Shown: positions 1 through 8,214, counted from the first letter of the stretch. The stretch: 14,400 bases of DNA from Candidatus Eiseniibacteriota bacterium (GCA_030639555.1 DAOWCM010000021.1:1-14400), one strand, 5' to 3'. The notes: a model not told the origin generated them from the letters alone. A program made the numbers and translations.

Positions 1-2133
1 ACGCGCGTCCTGACCTACAGGATCGCGCACCTGATACGTGAACTGGGAGTGAGCCCGCGTCGCATACTCGCCGTGACGTTCACCAACAAGGCCGCCGAGG
101 AGATGAAGCATAGGGTGGTCGACCTCGTTGGCGCCGACGCGAAGGGAGCCTGGATCGGCACGTTCCATTCAGTGTGCGCTAGGATACTCAGGCGTGAGGC
201 CAGCTGGGGTTGGTGGACCGCGTCGTTCTCCATCTACGACGCGACCGACCAGCTGGCCCTCATCAAGACCTGCATGGAGAGGACCGGAGTTGGGGCGTCG
301 GTCTTCTCGCCCAAGGCCATTCTCTCGGCGATATCCCGGGCCAAGGACAGGCTCCTGACCGCCGACGCCTACCGGGGAACCGGCGGTGGCCACTTCGAAG
401 AGTGCGTTGCCAAGGTCTACGCCGAGTACGAGAAAGGTCTCGTCGAAAACAACGCGTTCGATTTCGACGACCTGATAATGCGCACCGTCGGGCTCCTGCG
501 CGGGACGAAGGAGGTCCTGGCGGCGTACTCCGAGCGCTTCGAGCACATCCTCGTCGACGAGTATCAGGACACGAGCCACGCGCAGTATGAGCTTGTCAAT
601 CTGCTGTCGTCTAAGCACCGCAACATCTGTGTCGTGGGCGACGACGACCAGTCGATCTACGGCTGGCGCGGCGCGGACATCTCGAACATCCTCAACTTCG
701 AGCACGATCACCCAGAGGCCCGCGTGCTTCGGCTCGAGCAGAACTACAGGTCCACCGGAAACATCCTGGAAGCGGCGCACGACGTCGTCAGCAGGAACGA
801 GCGCCGCAAGGACAAGAAGCTCTGGACCCAGAGAGACAACGGGCGGAAGGTGGCGCTCGTCAGGTGCTCGAACGAGTATCAGGAGGCCGACGCCATGAGG
901 GACCGCGTCGTCGAGCTGACGGCGGAGGGGGCGCGCGGCTACCACGAGTTCGCCGTGCTCTACAGGACGCACGCGCAGTCGAGAGTGATCGAAGACAGCC
1001 TGCGGCGGGCGTCCATACCCTACGACATCGTTGGAGGCGTGCGGTTCTACGAGCGCGCCGAGGTCAAAGATGTGCTGGCGTACGCGCGAGTGGTCTCCAA
1101 TTCCGCCGACGCCGTCAGCCTGGCTCGCATCATCAACGTTCCCCCGAGGAAGATAGGGGAGCGGGCGTTAGGACGCCTGACGGAGTTCGCCGACGACCGA
1201 CGGGTCTCCTTGCTTACCGCTCTCGCCTTGAGCGCCGAGATCGACGGGCTCGCCGCCGCGGCCCGTGGGTCGGTCGAGGCACTGGCGGGCGTGCTCAAGC
1301 GGGCGACCGAGAGAGCCGGGCACGACCCCGTCGACACCGTTCTCGAGGGGCTGCTCGCGGACACCGGGTATCTTGAGTGGTTGAAGAGGAGCGGCACCGA
1401 GGAATCGGAGCAGCGCATCGCGAACGTGCAGGAACTCGTGTCGGCCGCGAGCGAGTTCGTCGAGTCGAGCGGCGAGGAGAGCCTGTCCGCGTTCCTCGAG
1501 ACTGTCTCACTGGTCGCGAACATCGACAGGTGGGCCGACGGCGCGAACGCCGTGTCGCTGATGACCCTGCACAACGCCAAGGGCCTCGAGTTCGGCGTCG
1601 TTCTCATCCCGGGTATGGAGGACGGGCTCCTGCCTCACGAGTCCGCGTTCCGCGACGATGAAGAACTCGAGGAGGAGCGCAGGCTCTTCTACGTGGGCAT
1701 GACCCGGGCGATGGACGAGCTTCACCTGTTCGCCGCTGACACGAGGAGGCGGGCGGGTGTGATGGACCTGCGTTCGGCCTCCAGGTTCTTAGACGAGATC
1801 GACCCGTCGCATCTGGAGGTCCGGTCTCTCTCCGCCGTCCCCAGCAGCGGGGCCCACTCGTTCCTCGGTGGGTTGCTCCGCAACCGCGCGGGCCGGCGTC
1901 CGGGGCGGACCGCTCGCGGGCCGGCGGCGGACTTCCCCGACTACGAGGGTTTCTCCCAGGAACTGCCGGAGTTCGGACCGGGAACGCGGGTCCGGCATGC
2001 GAAGTGGGGCGAGGGCGTCGTGCTGGAGCTCGCCGGGACCTCGGGTGACGCCATAGCGCGCATCAGATTCGCCGATGACGTTGAGAAGCGCATCATGGTA
2101 AGGTACGGGAAGCTGGAGGTCATCTCGGACTGA
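1..2133 (+). CDS. pcrA: ATP-dependent DNA helicase PcrA/UvrD family (5' end outside window)
   Basis: This is a superfamily 1A 3'-5' DNA helicase acting in nucleotide excision repair and replication-fork maintenance. The frame is open from base 1, where TRVLTYRIAHLI matches the stretch just after the Walker A lysine, so Walker A itself lies upstream of the window. The 710 visible residues contain, in order: motif Ia TNKAAEEMK (about residues 29-37), motif II DEYQD (186-190), motif III with GDDDQSIYGWRG (from about 213), motif IV LEQNYRST (about 245-252), motif V TLHNAKGLEF (from about 522) and motif VI with FYVGMTRA (about 564-571). An arginine/glycine-rich linker follows, then a C-terminal Tudor-like domain (about 660-710, HAKWGEGVV...). 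That domain favours PcrA/UvrD over Rep. gatC starts 13 nt after the stop, so the two are probably co-transcribed. In Bacillus and Staphylococcus pcrA also lies near gatCAB, but with ligA between; ligA is absent here. Confidence 0.96.
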   Translation, partial: TRVLTYRIAHLIRELGVSPRRILAVTFTNKAAEEMKHRVVDLVGADAKGAWIGTFHSVCARILRREASWGWWTASFSIYDATDQLALIKTCMERTGVGASVFSPKAILSAISRAKDRLLTADAYRGTGGGHFEECVAKVYAEYEKGLVENNAFDFDDLIMRTVGLLRGTKEVLAAYSERFEHILVDEYQDTSHAQYELVNLLSSKHRNICVVGDDDQSIYGWRGADISNILNFEHDHPEARVLRLEQNYRSTGNILEAAHDVVSRNERRKDKKLWTQRDNGRKVALVRCSNEYQEADAMRDRVVELTAEGARGYHEFAVLYRTHAQSRVIEDSLRRASIPYDIVGGVRFYERAEVKDVLAYARVVSNSADAVSLARIINVPPRKIGERALGRLTEFADDRRVSLLTALALSAEIDGLAAAARGSVEALAGVLKRATERAGHDPVDTVLEGLLADTGYLEWLKRSGTEESEQRIANVQELVSAASEFVESSGEESLSAFLETVSLVANIDRWADGANAVSLMTLHNAKGLEFGVVLIPGMEDGLLPHESAFRDDEELEEERRLFYVGMTRAMDELHLFAADTRRRAGVMDLRSASRFLDEIDPSHLEVRSLSAVPSSGAHSFLGGLLRNRAGRRPGRTARGPAADFPDYEGFSQELPEFGPGTRVRHAKWGEGVVLELAGTSGDAIARIRFADDVEKRIMVRYGKLEVISD

Positions 2134-2146
2134 CGGGAGGACAAAG

Positions 2147-2440
2147 GTGGCGGTCGAGAAAGGTGATGTCGAGCACGTGGCCACGCTGGCCAGGCTCGCG
2201 TTCACGGAAGAGGAACTGGTCGCGTTCACGACCGAGATGAACGGGATTCTCGCCCTCTTCGAGGAACTAGAGGGAGTCGACACGGACGGTGTCGAGCCGG
2301 CTTTTCGTGTCCTGCGCCGGAGGAACGTCTTCCGCGGCGACGAGCCGGGGGAGATGCTCCCGTCCGATGAGGCTCTTGCCAATGCCCCGGACAGGCACGA
2401 AGATGCGTTCCGGGTACCGGCCGTCCTTCCCAACGACTAG
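2147..2440 (+). CDS. gatC: Asp-tRNA(Asn)/Glu-tRNA(Gln) amidotransferase subunit C
   Basis: GatC is the small non-catalytic subunit that wraps around GatA and GatB and stabilises the amidotransferase, which converts Glu-tRNA(Gln) and/or Asp-tRNA(Asn) to the amidated forms in the cytoplasm. The 97-residue product has the usual family length. It shows the family pattern of an N-terminal helix (VEHVATLARLAFTEEEL), a second helix (MNGILALFEELEGVDTDGVEP) and an extended tail with NVFRGDEPGE. The start is GTG, preceded by a GGGAGG-type ribosome site within the 13-nt gap after pcrA. gatA follows after 71 nt. Assignment rests on the residue pattern and on the gatC-gatA-gatB order. Confidence 0.95.
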   Translation: MAVEKGDVEHVATLARLAFTEEELVAFTTEMNGILALFEELEGVDTDGVEPAFRVLRRRNVFRGDEPGEMLPSDEALANAPDRHEDAFRVPAVLPND

Positions 2441-2455
2441 CGTTCCCCTGCAGGC

Positions 2456-2477
2456 AGCGGCGGCTTGAGTCGCCGCT
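2456..2477 (+). other. small hairpin in the gatC-gatA gap
   Basis: A perfect 7-bp inverted repeat, AGCGGCG (2456-2462) and CGCCGCT (2471-2477), encloses an 8-nt loop that a G-T pair could shorten to 6. No T-run follows, so it does not look like an intrinsic terminator. It lies in the only sizeable gap (71 nt) of the gatCAB cluster. It might help set mRNA stability or subunit ratio, but that is inference. Confidence 0.35.
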
Positions 2478-2511
2478 CCGGGCAGGGCCGGGCGCCGACG
2501 TGTGGTAAGAA

Positions 2512-3975
2512 GTGAAACTCTACGAACTGACATTCTCCCAGATACGCGCGGGCCTTCTCGAGGGCGATTTCTCATCGCGGGAGCTCGCCGAGTCGGTGCT
2601 CGATCGTGTCGAGCGGGTCGAACCCGCCGTGTCCGCGTTCGTCACCGTCCGTGACCGCGGTGAGATCCTCGCCGAGGCCGCGGTGGCAGACGAGAGGCGC
2701 GCGGCCGGAAAGCGTCAGGGCGCGCTGTGCGGCGTTCCCGTCGCCGTCAAGGACAACATCTCCACCAGAGGTCTTGCCACGACCTGTGGCTCGCGGATGC
2801 TCGAGAGCTACGTACCTCCGTACGACGCGACCGCGGTCTCGCGCCTCCGGGACGCGGGCGCCATCCTCGTCGGCAAGACGAACATGGACGAGTTCGCGAT
2901 GGGCTCGTCCAACGAGAACTCCGCGTTTCGCGCCACCCGCAATCCCTGGGACGCCGGGCGGGTGCCTGGCGGCTCGAGTGGGGGTTCGGCCGCCGCAGTG
3001 GCGGCCGGAGAGGTGCCGCTCGCCCTCGGCTCCGACACCGGCGGGTCGGTGCGACAGCCCGCGGGATTCTGCGGTGTCGTCGGCGTCAAACCGACCTACG
3101 GGCGGGTCTCCAGATACGGGCTCGTCGCCTTCGCCTCCTCGCTGGACCAGATAGGAACCATGTCGAGAGACGTCGAGGGGGCGGCCGCGCTCCTCGAGGC
3201 CATAGCGGGGGAGGACCCGCGGGATTCGACCACCGCTGCCGAGCCGGTGCCGCGCCTTCTGTGGGACGCCGGGGTCGACCTCAAGGGGCTGGCCGTGGGT
3301 GTCCCAGACGAGTACTTCTCAGACGGGCTGGACCCCTCGGTTGCGGAGAAGGTGAGGGACGCGGTCGAGATCATCCGGAGTCTCGGCGCTTCCGTGGAGA
3401 CGATCTCCATCCCGCATCTCAGGTTCGGCATCGCGGCGTACTACCTTGTGGCCGACGCCGAGGCGTCGGCGAACCTGGCCCGGTACGACGGGGTCAGGTA
3501 CGGCCACCGCTCGGACCACGCGGAGGACCTCGACGCCCTCTATTGGATGAGCAGAAGCGAGGGGTTCGGAGCGGAGGTCAAACGGCGGATCATGCTGGGG
3601 ACGTACGCGCTCTCGGCCGGCTACTACGACCAGTACTACTTGAAGGCGCAGAAGGTCCGCACGCTCCTGGCGCGGGACTTCGAGAAGGCCTTCGAATCCG
3701 TCGACGTGTTGGTCGCGCCGACGTCACCGACGACGGCGTTCGCACTGGGAGAGCGGGTCCATGACCCCGTCAGCATGTATCTGTCCGACGTCTACACGGT
3801 ACCGGTCAATCTGGCGGGTCTTCCGGCCCTGTCGGTCCCGTGCGGGTTCTCCGCGTCGGGTCTTCCCGTCGGGCTTCAGATAGTGGTCGACAAGTTCCGG
3901 GAGCCTGTCATGTTCCGGGTAGCGCGGGCTTACGAGCGCGCGGCGGGCGCGTTCCCGGCCCCGCCCGGGCTGTAG
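2512..3975 (+). CDS. gatA: Asp-tRNA(Asn)/Glu-tRNA(Gln) amidotransferase subunit A (amidase)
   Basis: GatA is the glutaminase subunit. It releases ammonia from glutamine and channels it to GatB. The 487-residue protein is of normal length and carries the amidase signature. The catalytic triad can be read directly: Lys80 in VAVKDN, cis-Ser155 in PGGSSGGSA, and the nucleophile Ser179 in GSDTGGSVRQPA. These are one residue offset from the Lys79/Ser154/Ser178 numbering of the S. aureus enzyme, which supports the GTG start at 2512. The ribosome site before this start is weak (GGTAAGAA), unlike the strong one before gatB. The C-terminal part has the expected TSPTTAFALGE and NLAGLPALSVPCGF stretches. 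The gene is followed after 9 nt by gatB. Confidence 0.97.
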   Translation: MKLYELTFSQIRAGLLEGDFSSRELAESVLDRVERVEPAVSAFVTVRDRGEILAEAAVADERRAAGKRQGALCGVPVAVKDNISTRGLATTCGSRMLESYVPPYDATAVSRLRDAGAILVGKTNMDEFAMGSSNENSAFRATRNPWDAGRVPGGSSGGSAAAVAAGEVPLALGSDTGGSVRQPAGFCGVVGVKPTYGRVSRYGLVAFASSLDQIGTMSRDVEGAAALLEAIAGEDPRDSTTAAEPVPRLLWDAGVDLKGLAVGVPDEYFSDGLDPSVAEKVRDAVEIIRSLGASVETISIPHLRFGIAAYYLVADAEASANLARYDGVRYGHRSDHAEDLDALYWMSRSEGFGAEVKRRIMLGTYALSAGYYDQYYLKAQKVRTLLARDFEKAFESVDVLVAPTSPTTAFALGERVHDPVSMYLSDVYTVPVNLAGLPALSVPCGFSASGLPVGLQIVVDKFREPVMFRVARAYERAAGAFPAPPGL

Positions 3976-3979
3976 GAGG
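3974..3979 (+). promoter_or_regulatory. ribosome binding site that fixes the gatB start
   Basis: A perfect AGGAGG overlaps the gatA stop codon (TAG, 3973-3975). It ends 5 nt before the CTG at 3985. No ATG, GTG or TTG in the gatB frame lies between the upstream in-frame stop at 3973 and position 4060, so this site marks CTG 3985 as the likely start. Confidence 0.8.
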
Positions 3980-3984
3980 TCGCA

Positions 3985-5511
3985 CTGGAGTATGAATCCG
4001 TCATAGGCTTCGAGGTTCACGCGCAGCTCGCGACTCGCACCAAGATCTTCTGTGCGTGCTTGAACGAGACGGGCGGGCCGCCGAACACGCGCACGTGCCC
4101 CGTGTGTCTTGGGATGCCGGGCGCGTTGCCCGTGCTCAACGAGGCCGTTGTGGATCTGGCTACCGCGGTTGCGCTGGCCCTGAACGCGTCCATCTCGAAG
4201 CGGGCCGGCTTCGCCCGCAAGAACTACTTCTACCCCGACCTGCCCAAGGGTTATCAGATCACCCAGCACGCCGAGCCGCTGGCGAGAGACGGGCACCTCG
4301 ACATCGAGCTCGAAGGTCGGATTCTGCGCGTCGGCATACACCAGATCCACATCGAGGAGGACGCGGGCAAGAGCGTGCACTCGGAGCACTCTGATTGCGG
4401 CAGCAGTCTCATCGACATGAACCGGTGCGGCGTACCCCTGGTCGAGATCGTGACGCACCCGGACCTCAGGGACATCGACGAGGCCGACGCGTTCCTGAAC
4501 GAGCTCAGACGCATCCTGGTCTGTCTCGGGGTGACCACGGGAGAGATGCATGAGGGGAGTCTTCGCTTCGACACCAACATCTCGGTCCGGCCGCTGGGCG
4601 CGACGGAGATGGGCGCGCGAACCGAGATCAAGAACCTCAACTCGTTCAGGGCGGTCCGCAAGGCGCTGGCTTACGAGGCCGACAGGCAGTCCCGCGTGCT
4701 GCGGGGCGGTGGGAAGGTCGTTCACGAGACGCTCCTGTGGGACGAATCGAGAGAGCGTGCCGTTCCCATGCGTTCCAAGGAGGGCGCATCGGACTACCGC
4801 TACTTCCCCGAGCCTGATCTGGTCGACTTCGAGATCGACGAGCGCCGTCTCGAGCGCGTGAGGGAGTCGATGCCTGAACTGCCGGGCGCGTCGCGTCGGC
4901 GTCTGGTCGAGGTCTACGCGATCCCGGAGTATGACGCGTTCGTGCTGACGGCGGAGCCCTCGATGCTCCGCCTGTACGAGAGCACGGTCGGCGCTCTGCT
5001 GAAACGACTGGGACCCGACGCGCCTCCCAGCGCCGCCAAGACCGTCAGCAACTGGGTGATGGTGGTCCTCGCGGGCCATCTCAACGAGCGCGGTATCACG
5101 CTCGCGGAACTGTCGGCGCGGGTGGAGTCGCGCGGCCCGACCGACGGGCAGGACGGCGCCTCCGCTCTGCCGTCGCGTCTGGCGGATGTGATTGCGCTGC
5201 GCCTGCTCGGTGAGGTGAGCGAGCCGGCCGCCCGTCGGCTGTTCGAGGCCGCGATGGAGTCGACTCAGCCGGTCGACGAGCTTGTGGAGACGCTGGATCT
5301 CAGGACGGTGTCTGACGAGGACGCCCTGAGGTCACTGGTCCGGGAGGTGCTCGCCGCACATCCGGACGAGGTGGCGCGCTACCACGCGGGGACGATGAAG
5401 CTCATGCGGTTCTTCGTCGGGCAGGTACTGGGGCGAACAGGCGGGAAGGCCGACCCCGAGCTTGCAGCGCGCATTCTTCTGGAGGAACTGAGGTCCGGGG
5501 GGACGACTTGA
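3985..5511 (+). CDS. gatB: Asp-tRNA(Asn)/Glu-tRNA(Gln) amidotransferase subunit B, CTG start
   Basis: GatB binds the mischarged tRNA and phosphorylates then amidates its Glu or Asp side chain. Read from CTG 3985 the protein is 508 residues, the usual size, and opens with (M)EYESVIGFEVHAQL. Glu10 and His12 then fall exactly where the family has its conserved metal/active-site residues. Cys23-x-Cys25 and Cys38-P-V-Cys41 form the zinc-ribbon pattern seen in many GatB proteins. HQIHIEEDAGK, RCGVPLVEIVT and IKNLNSF follow, and the C-terminal part is the GatB/YqeY tail domain that contacts tRNA. The first conventional start is TTG 4060 (residue 26); using it would remove EVH and Cys23/Cys25. A CTG start is rare but is strongly backed by the AGGAGG 5 nt upstream. 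An ATG-to-CTG sequencing error is the alternative. The last 4 nt overlap the next gene. Confidence 0.95.
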   Translation: MEYESVIGFEVHAQLATRTKIFCACLNETGGPPNTRTCPVCLGMPGALPVLNEAVVDLATAVALALNASISKRAGFARKNYFYPDLPKGYQITQHAEPLARDGHLDIELEGRILRVGIHQIHIEEDAGKSVHSEHSDCGSSLIDMNRCGVPLVEIVTHPDLRDIDEADAFLNELRRILVCLGVTTGEMHEGSLRFDTNISVRPLGATEMGARTEIKNLNSFRAVRKALAYEADRQSRVLRGGGKVVHETLLWDESRERAVPMRSKEGASDYRYFPEPDLVDFEIDERRLERVRESMPELPGASRRRLVEVYAIPEYDAFVLTAEPSMLRLYESTVGALLKRLGPDAPPSAAKTVSNWVMVVLAGHLNERGITLAELSARVESRGPTDGQDGASALPSRLADVIALRLLGEVSEPAARRLFEAAMESTQPVDELVETLDLRTVSDEDALRSLVREVLAAHPDEVARYHAGTMKLMRFFVGQVLGRTGGKADPELAARILLEELRSGGTT

Positions 5512-6818
5512 GAGACATCGTAAGCGCCGGCGCGACGCGGATCATCCTGACCGGCTTCCTGTGCGCGGCCCTTCTGGGTGGGTGTGGTAGTGGCGATGGC
5601 TCCGGGGACGCCGACGGCTCCGCCGGTCTCGCGCAGTGGGAGAAGCCGGGCGGACGGTGGCATCCGGTGCGCGAGGGCGCACTGACGAGTGAGCAGGTGG
5701 AGGAGATGGAGCGGCTGAGGTCGCTCGGATACCTCGCCGGCTCGACCGAGGCGCCCGACGTCTGGGGCGTTACGGTCTACGACGAGGCGAGGACGTGGGA
5801 CGGCCTCAATCTCTACACGTCCGGGCACACGGCGGGCGCGACTCTGATGGACATGCGTGGCAACGTGCTCCACGAGTGGAATCACAGCTTCCTGGACGCA
5901 TGGCGAGCCGGACAGGGTGGTGAACTCCCGAAGTCGAGCAAGGGCTCGGGGTTCTGGCGTCGCGCGTACCTGTTCGAGAACGGCGACGTTCTGGCCATCT
6001 TCGACGGGCACGCCATAATCAAGGTGGACAAGGACTCCCGGCTCATCTGGGCGCAGTTCGGGGGATTCCACCACGACCTCGACGTGATGGAGGACGGGCG
6101 CATCTACGTCCTCCTGCGAGAGCCTCGCATCGTGCCCAGGATCCACCCGGACAGCCCGATCATCGAGGAGTTCATCGTCGTGCTGGACGCGGACGGCAAC
6201 GAACTCGAGCGCGTCTCGCAGCTTGAGGCGATCGAGAGAGCCGGCAGGCAGGACCTGCTGGAGGGCATGAAGGAATCCGGTGACATCTTCCACACGAACA
6301 CCATCGAGGTTTTGGACGGCAGGCTGGCCGATCGGCACCCCGCGTTCCGCGAGGGGAATGTCCTCATCTGCATCCGGGAACTCGACAACATCGCCGTGAT
6401 CGACATGGCGAGAGAACTGGTCGTGTGGGGAGTGGAGGGGCCGTGGCTCAAACAGCATCAGCCGACGGTCCTCGACAACGGCCACATGCTCATCTTCGAC
6501 AACGGCGGTAGCCGGGGCGCGTCGAGGATCATGGAGTTCGACCCCATCACCAGAGAGATCGTCTGGGTGTACAAGGGAGACGCGGACAACGTCTTTCTCT
6601 CCCCGCAGTGCGGGTCCAACCAGCGGCTGCCGAACGGCAACACGCTGATAAGCGAGACCGATCGCGGGCGCGCCATCGAGGTGACGCCCGAGCACGAGAT
6701 CGTGTGGGGGTACATCAACCCCGCTCAGGCCGGTGATGAAGGACGGTACATCGCGTCTCTGTTCGAGGTCATCAGGGTCCCGCCTCAGTATGTGGCGGGG
6801 TGGCTCGACCATGAGTAG
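5508..6818 (+). CDS. arylsulfotransferase-like (ASST) beta-propeller lipoprotein
   Basis: The start is TTG in a TTGA overlap with the gatB stop, after a G-rich stretch (5497-5502). The 436-residue product begins with a lipoprotein signal peptide: arginines at 2 and 11, a hydrophobic core, and the lipobox L-G-G-C with Cys26, followed by a Gly/Ser/Asp-rich linker. The body resembles the arylsulfotransferase_2-type family: GLNLYTSGHTAGATLMD near residue 100, HHDLDVMEDGRIYVL (His188/189), FHTNTIEVLDG (His262), QHQPTVLDNGHMLIFDNGG (His317) and GSNQRLPNGNTLI near the C-terminus. Repeated G-N/G-hydrophobic strands suggest a six-bladed propeller. True ASST enzymes move sulfate between phenolic compounds in the periplasm through a histidine intermediate. 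Several histidines are present here, but the last motif has none, so activity and substrate are unproven. A short segment before the propeller, ERLRSLGYLAGS, resembles the C-terminal tag of many sulfatases. Confidence 0.8.
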   Translation: MRDIVSAGATRIILTGFLCAALLGGCGSGDGSGDADGSAGLAQWEKPGGRWHPVREGALTSEQVEEMERLRSLGYLAGSTEAPDVWGVTVYDEARTWDGLNLYTSGHTAGATLMDMRGNVLHEWNHSFLDAWRAGQGGELPKSSKGSGFWRRAYLFENGDVLAIFDGHAIIKVDKDSRLIWAQFGGFHHDLDVMEDGRIYVLLREPRIVPRIHPDSPIIEEFIVVLDADGNELERVSQLEAIERAGRQDLLEGMKESGDIFHTNTIEVLDGRLADRHPAFREGNVLICIRELDNIAVIDMARELVVWGVEGPWLKQHQPTVLDNGHMLIFDNGGSRGASRIMEFDPITREIVWVYKGDADNVFLSPQCGSNQRLPNGNTLISETDRGRAIEVTPEHEIVWGYINPAQAGDEGRYIASLFEVIRVPPQYVAGWLDHE

Positions 6819-8214
6819 CGTCGAACCAGAGCAGGCGTGCCGTCACCGCCGGGACGTGCCCCAACGCCGCACTATCGGTCGCGTCGCGTCGCAGGCTGTG
6901 GAGATCGTGATCGCCATCGCGCTCACGACGATTGCGGGATGCGGAGGGTCGGGCGCCCGCAGCGGGGGCGAGCTGACGAGCGTCGCTCCCGGCAGTTCTT
7001 TCCCGGCTGTGACTCCCAACGGCGCGTGGTGCTGGTTTGCCGATCCCCGCGCCATCACCGTTGAGGGCGAGCACAGAAGAACGTACACGGGTTGGGTGGA
7101 CAACCAGGGTGCCGTGAGCGTGGCCTCGATCGACCACGAGAGCGGTGACGTCCGCGCCACCGCCTTCGAGGCCTTCAGAGAGCAGGACGACCACGCGAGT
7201 CCCGCCATCATGATCAGGCCCGACCGTCACCTGCTCGTGTTCTACTCGGCTCACGGCGGAGATGAGCTGCTCTATCGCGTGTCGCTGAGACCGGAGGACG
7301 TCACCTCCTGGAGCGAGCCTGGCGTCGTGCCGCTCGACGACGTGCCCGTTGGCTACGGCCTGACGTATCCCAATCCGATTGTGCTGTCCGGGGAGGACGA
7401 CAGGATCTTCCTCTTCTACCGGGGGCACGACCGCAGGCCTCGGTTCGTCTTCACGCTCGAGGGTGGCGGGTGGAGCGACGAGCATCAGCTCGTACGGACC
7501 GAGCGTGGCGACTCCTACGCGAAGTACGCGTCGGACGGCGAGAAGACCATACACATCGCTTTCACGTACGGACACCCCCAAGGGCGGCCGTCCAACAGCC
7601 TGTACTACGCGAGGTACAGGGACGGCCGTTTCGAGCGCGCCGACGGGTCAGACATCTGCAGCATCGCGGAGCTCCCGTTCGAGCCAGCCGACGCCGACAC
7701 CGCGTACGATGCGGTCGCGGGCGGCGCAAGGGCGTGGGTGTGGGACGTCGCCGCGGACTCCGACGGGCACCCGGCGATCGTGTACGCCGTCTTCCCGCGT
7801 CCGTCCGACCACAGATACCGCTACGCGTGCTGGGACGGTGACTCCTGGATCGACCACGAGATTGCTCGGGCGGGGCCGTGGTTCCCGGACACCCCGCCGG
7901 GTCAGGAGGAGAAGGAGGTCTACTACTCCGGGGGCGCAGCGCTGGATCACGGTAATCCGTCCGTCGTCTATCTCTCCCGGTCGGTTCGCGGCGTGTTTGA
8001 GGTCGAGCGGTGGGTCACCCCGGATCGCGGAAAATCCTGGCGGTCGGAAGCAGTCACGTCCGGGTCGTCGGTGGGCAACGTGAGGCCCGTCGTCCCGAGG
8101 CATCACACGCCAGACGGGCCCGGGCTGCTCTGGATGTCCGGCCCCTACGTGAGCTACACCGACTACGGCACCTCCATCCGTATGGCGCCCGCCGCGTCCT
8201 CCCCGGTTCATTGA
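6811..8214 (+). CDS. BNR_4-type beta-propeller lipoprotein
   Basis: The chosen ATG overlaps the end of the preceding gene by 8 nt (ATGAGTAG) and gives 467 residues. The N-terminus is a lipoprotein signal with an unusually long arginine-rich leader, a core VEIVIAIALTTIAGC, and a lipobox cysteine at residue 44. GTG 6898 would give a shorter and more typical signal (EIVIAIALTTIAGC). The mature part matches the BNR repeat-containing family member pattern: NGAWCWFADPRAI (from about 70), RRTYTGWVDNQGAVSVASIDH, DDHASPAIMI (His128), YPNPIVLSGEDDRIFLFYRG, and DSYAKYASDGEKTIHIAF followed by GHPQ. Family members include extracellular polysaccharide-processing propellers, and some ulvan lyases have this fold. 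I cannot assign a reaction from the sequence. Tight coupling to the ASST-like gene suggests both act on the cell surface, perhaps on sulfated glycans (inference). Confidence 0.82.
   Translation: MSSVEPEQACRHRRDVPQRRTIGRVASQAVEIVIAIALTTIAGCGGSGARSGGELTSVAPGSSFPAVTPNGAWCWFADPRAITVEGEHRRTYTGWVDNQGAVSVASIDHESGDVRATAFEAFREQDDHASPAIMIRPDRHLLVFYSAHGGDELLYRVSLRPEDVTSWSEPGVVPLDDVPVGYGLTYPNPIVLSGEDDRIFLFYRGHDRRPRFVFTLEGGGWSDEHQLVRTERGDSYAKYASDGEKTIHIAFTYGHPQGRPSNSLYYARYRDGRFERADGSDICSIAELPFEPADADTAYDAVAGGARAWVWDVAADSDGHPAIVYAVFPRPSDHRYRYACWDGDSWIDHEIARAGPWFPDTPPGQEEKEVYYSGGAALDHGNPSVVYLSRSVRGVFEVERWVTPDRGKSWRSEAVTSGSSVGNVRPVVPRHHTPDGPGLLWMSGPYVSYTDYGTSIRMAPAASSPVH

Noticed and set aside
3724..5079. A long open frame on the - strand across gatA and gatB
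   Set aside because: It lies opposite clearly conserved coding sequence, has an Arg/Asp/Val-rich composition typical of antisense frames in GC-rich DNA, and matches no family I recognise.
4060..5511. gatB starting at TTG 4060
   Set aside because: This start lacks a ribosome site and would delete the EVH motif and the first two zinc-type cysteines, all of which are encoded in frame upstream.
5379..6812. A 477-codon open frame on the - strand opposite the ASST-like gene
   Set aside because: Its translation is the antisense shadow of a recognisable lipoprotein; no motif, no ribosome site and no plausible promoter.
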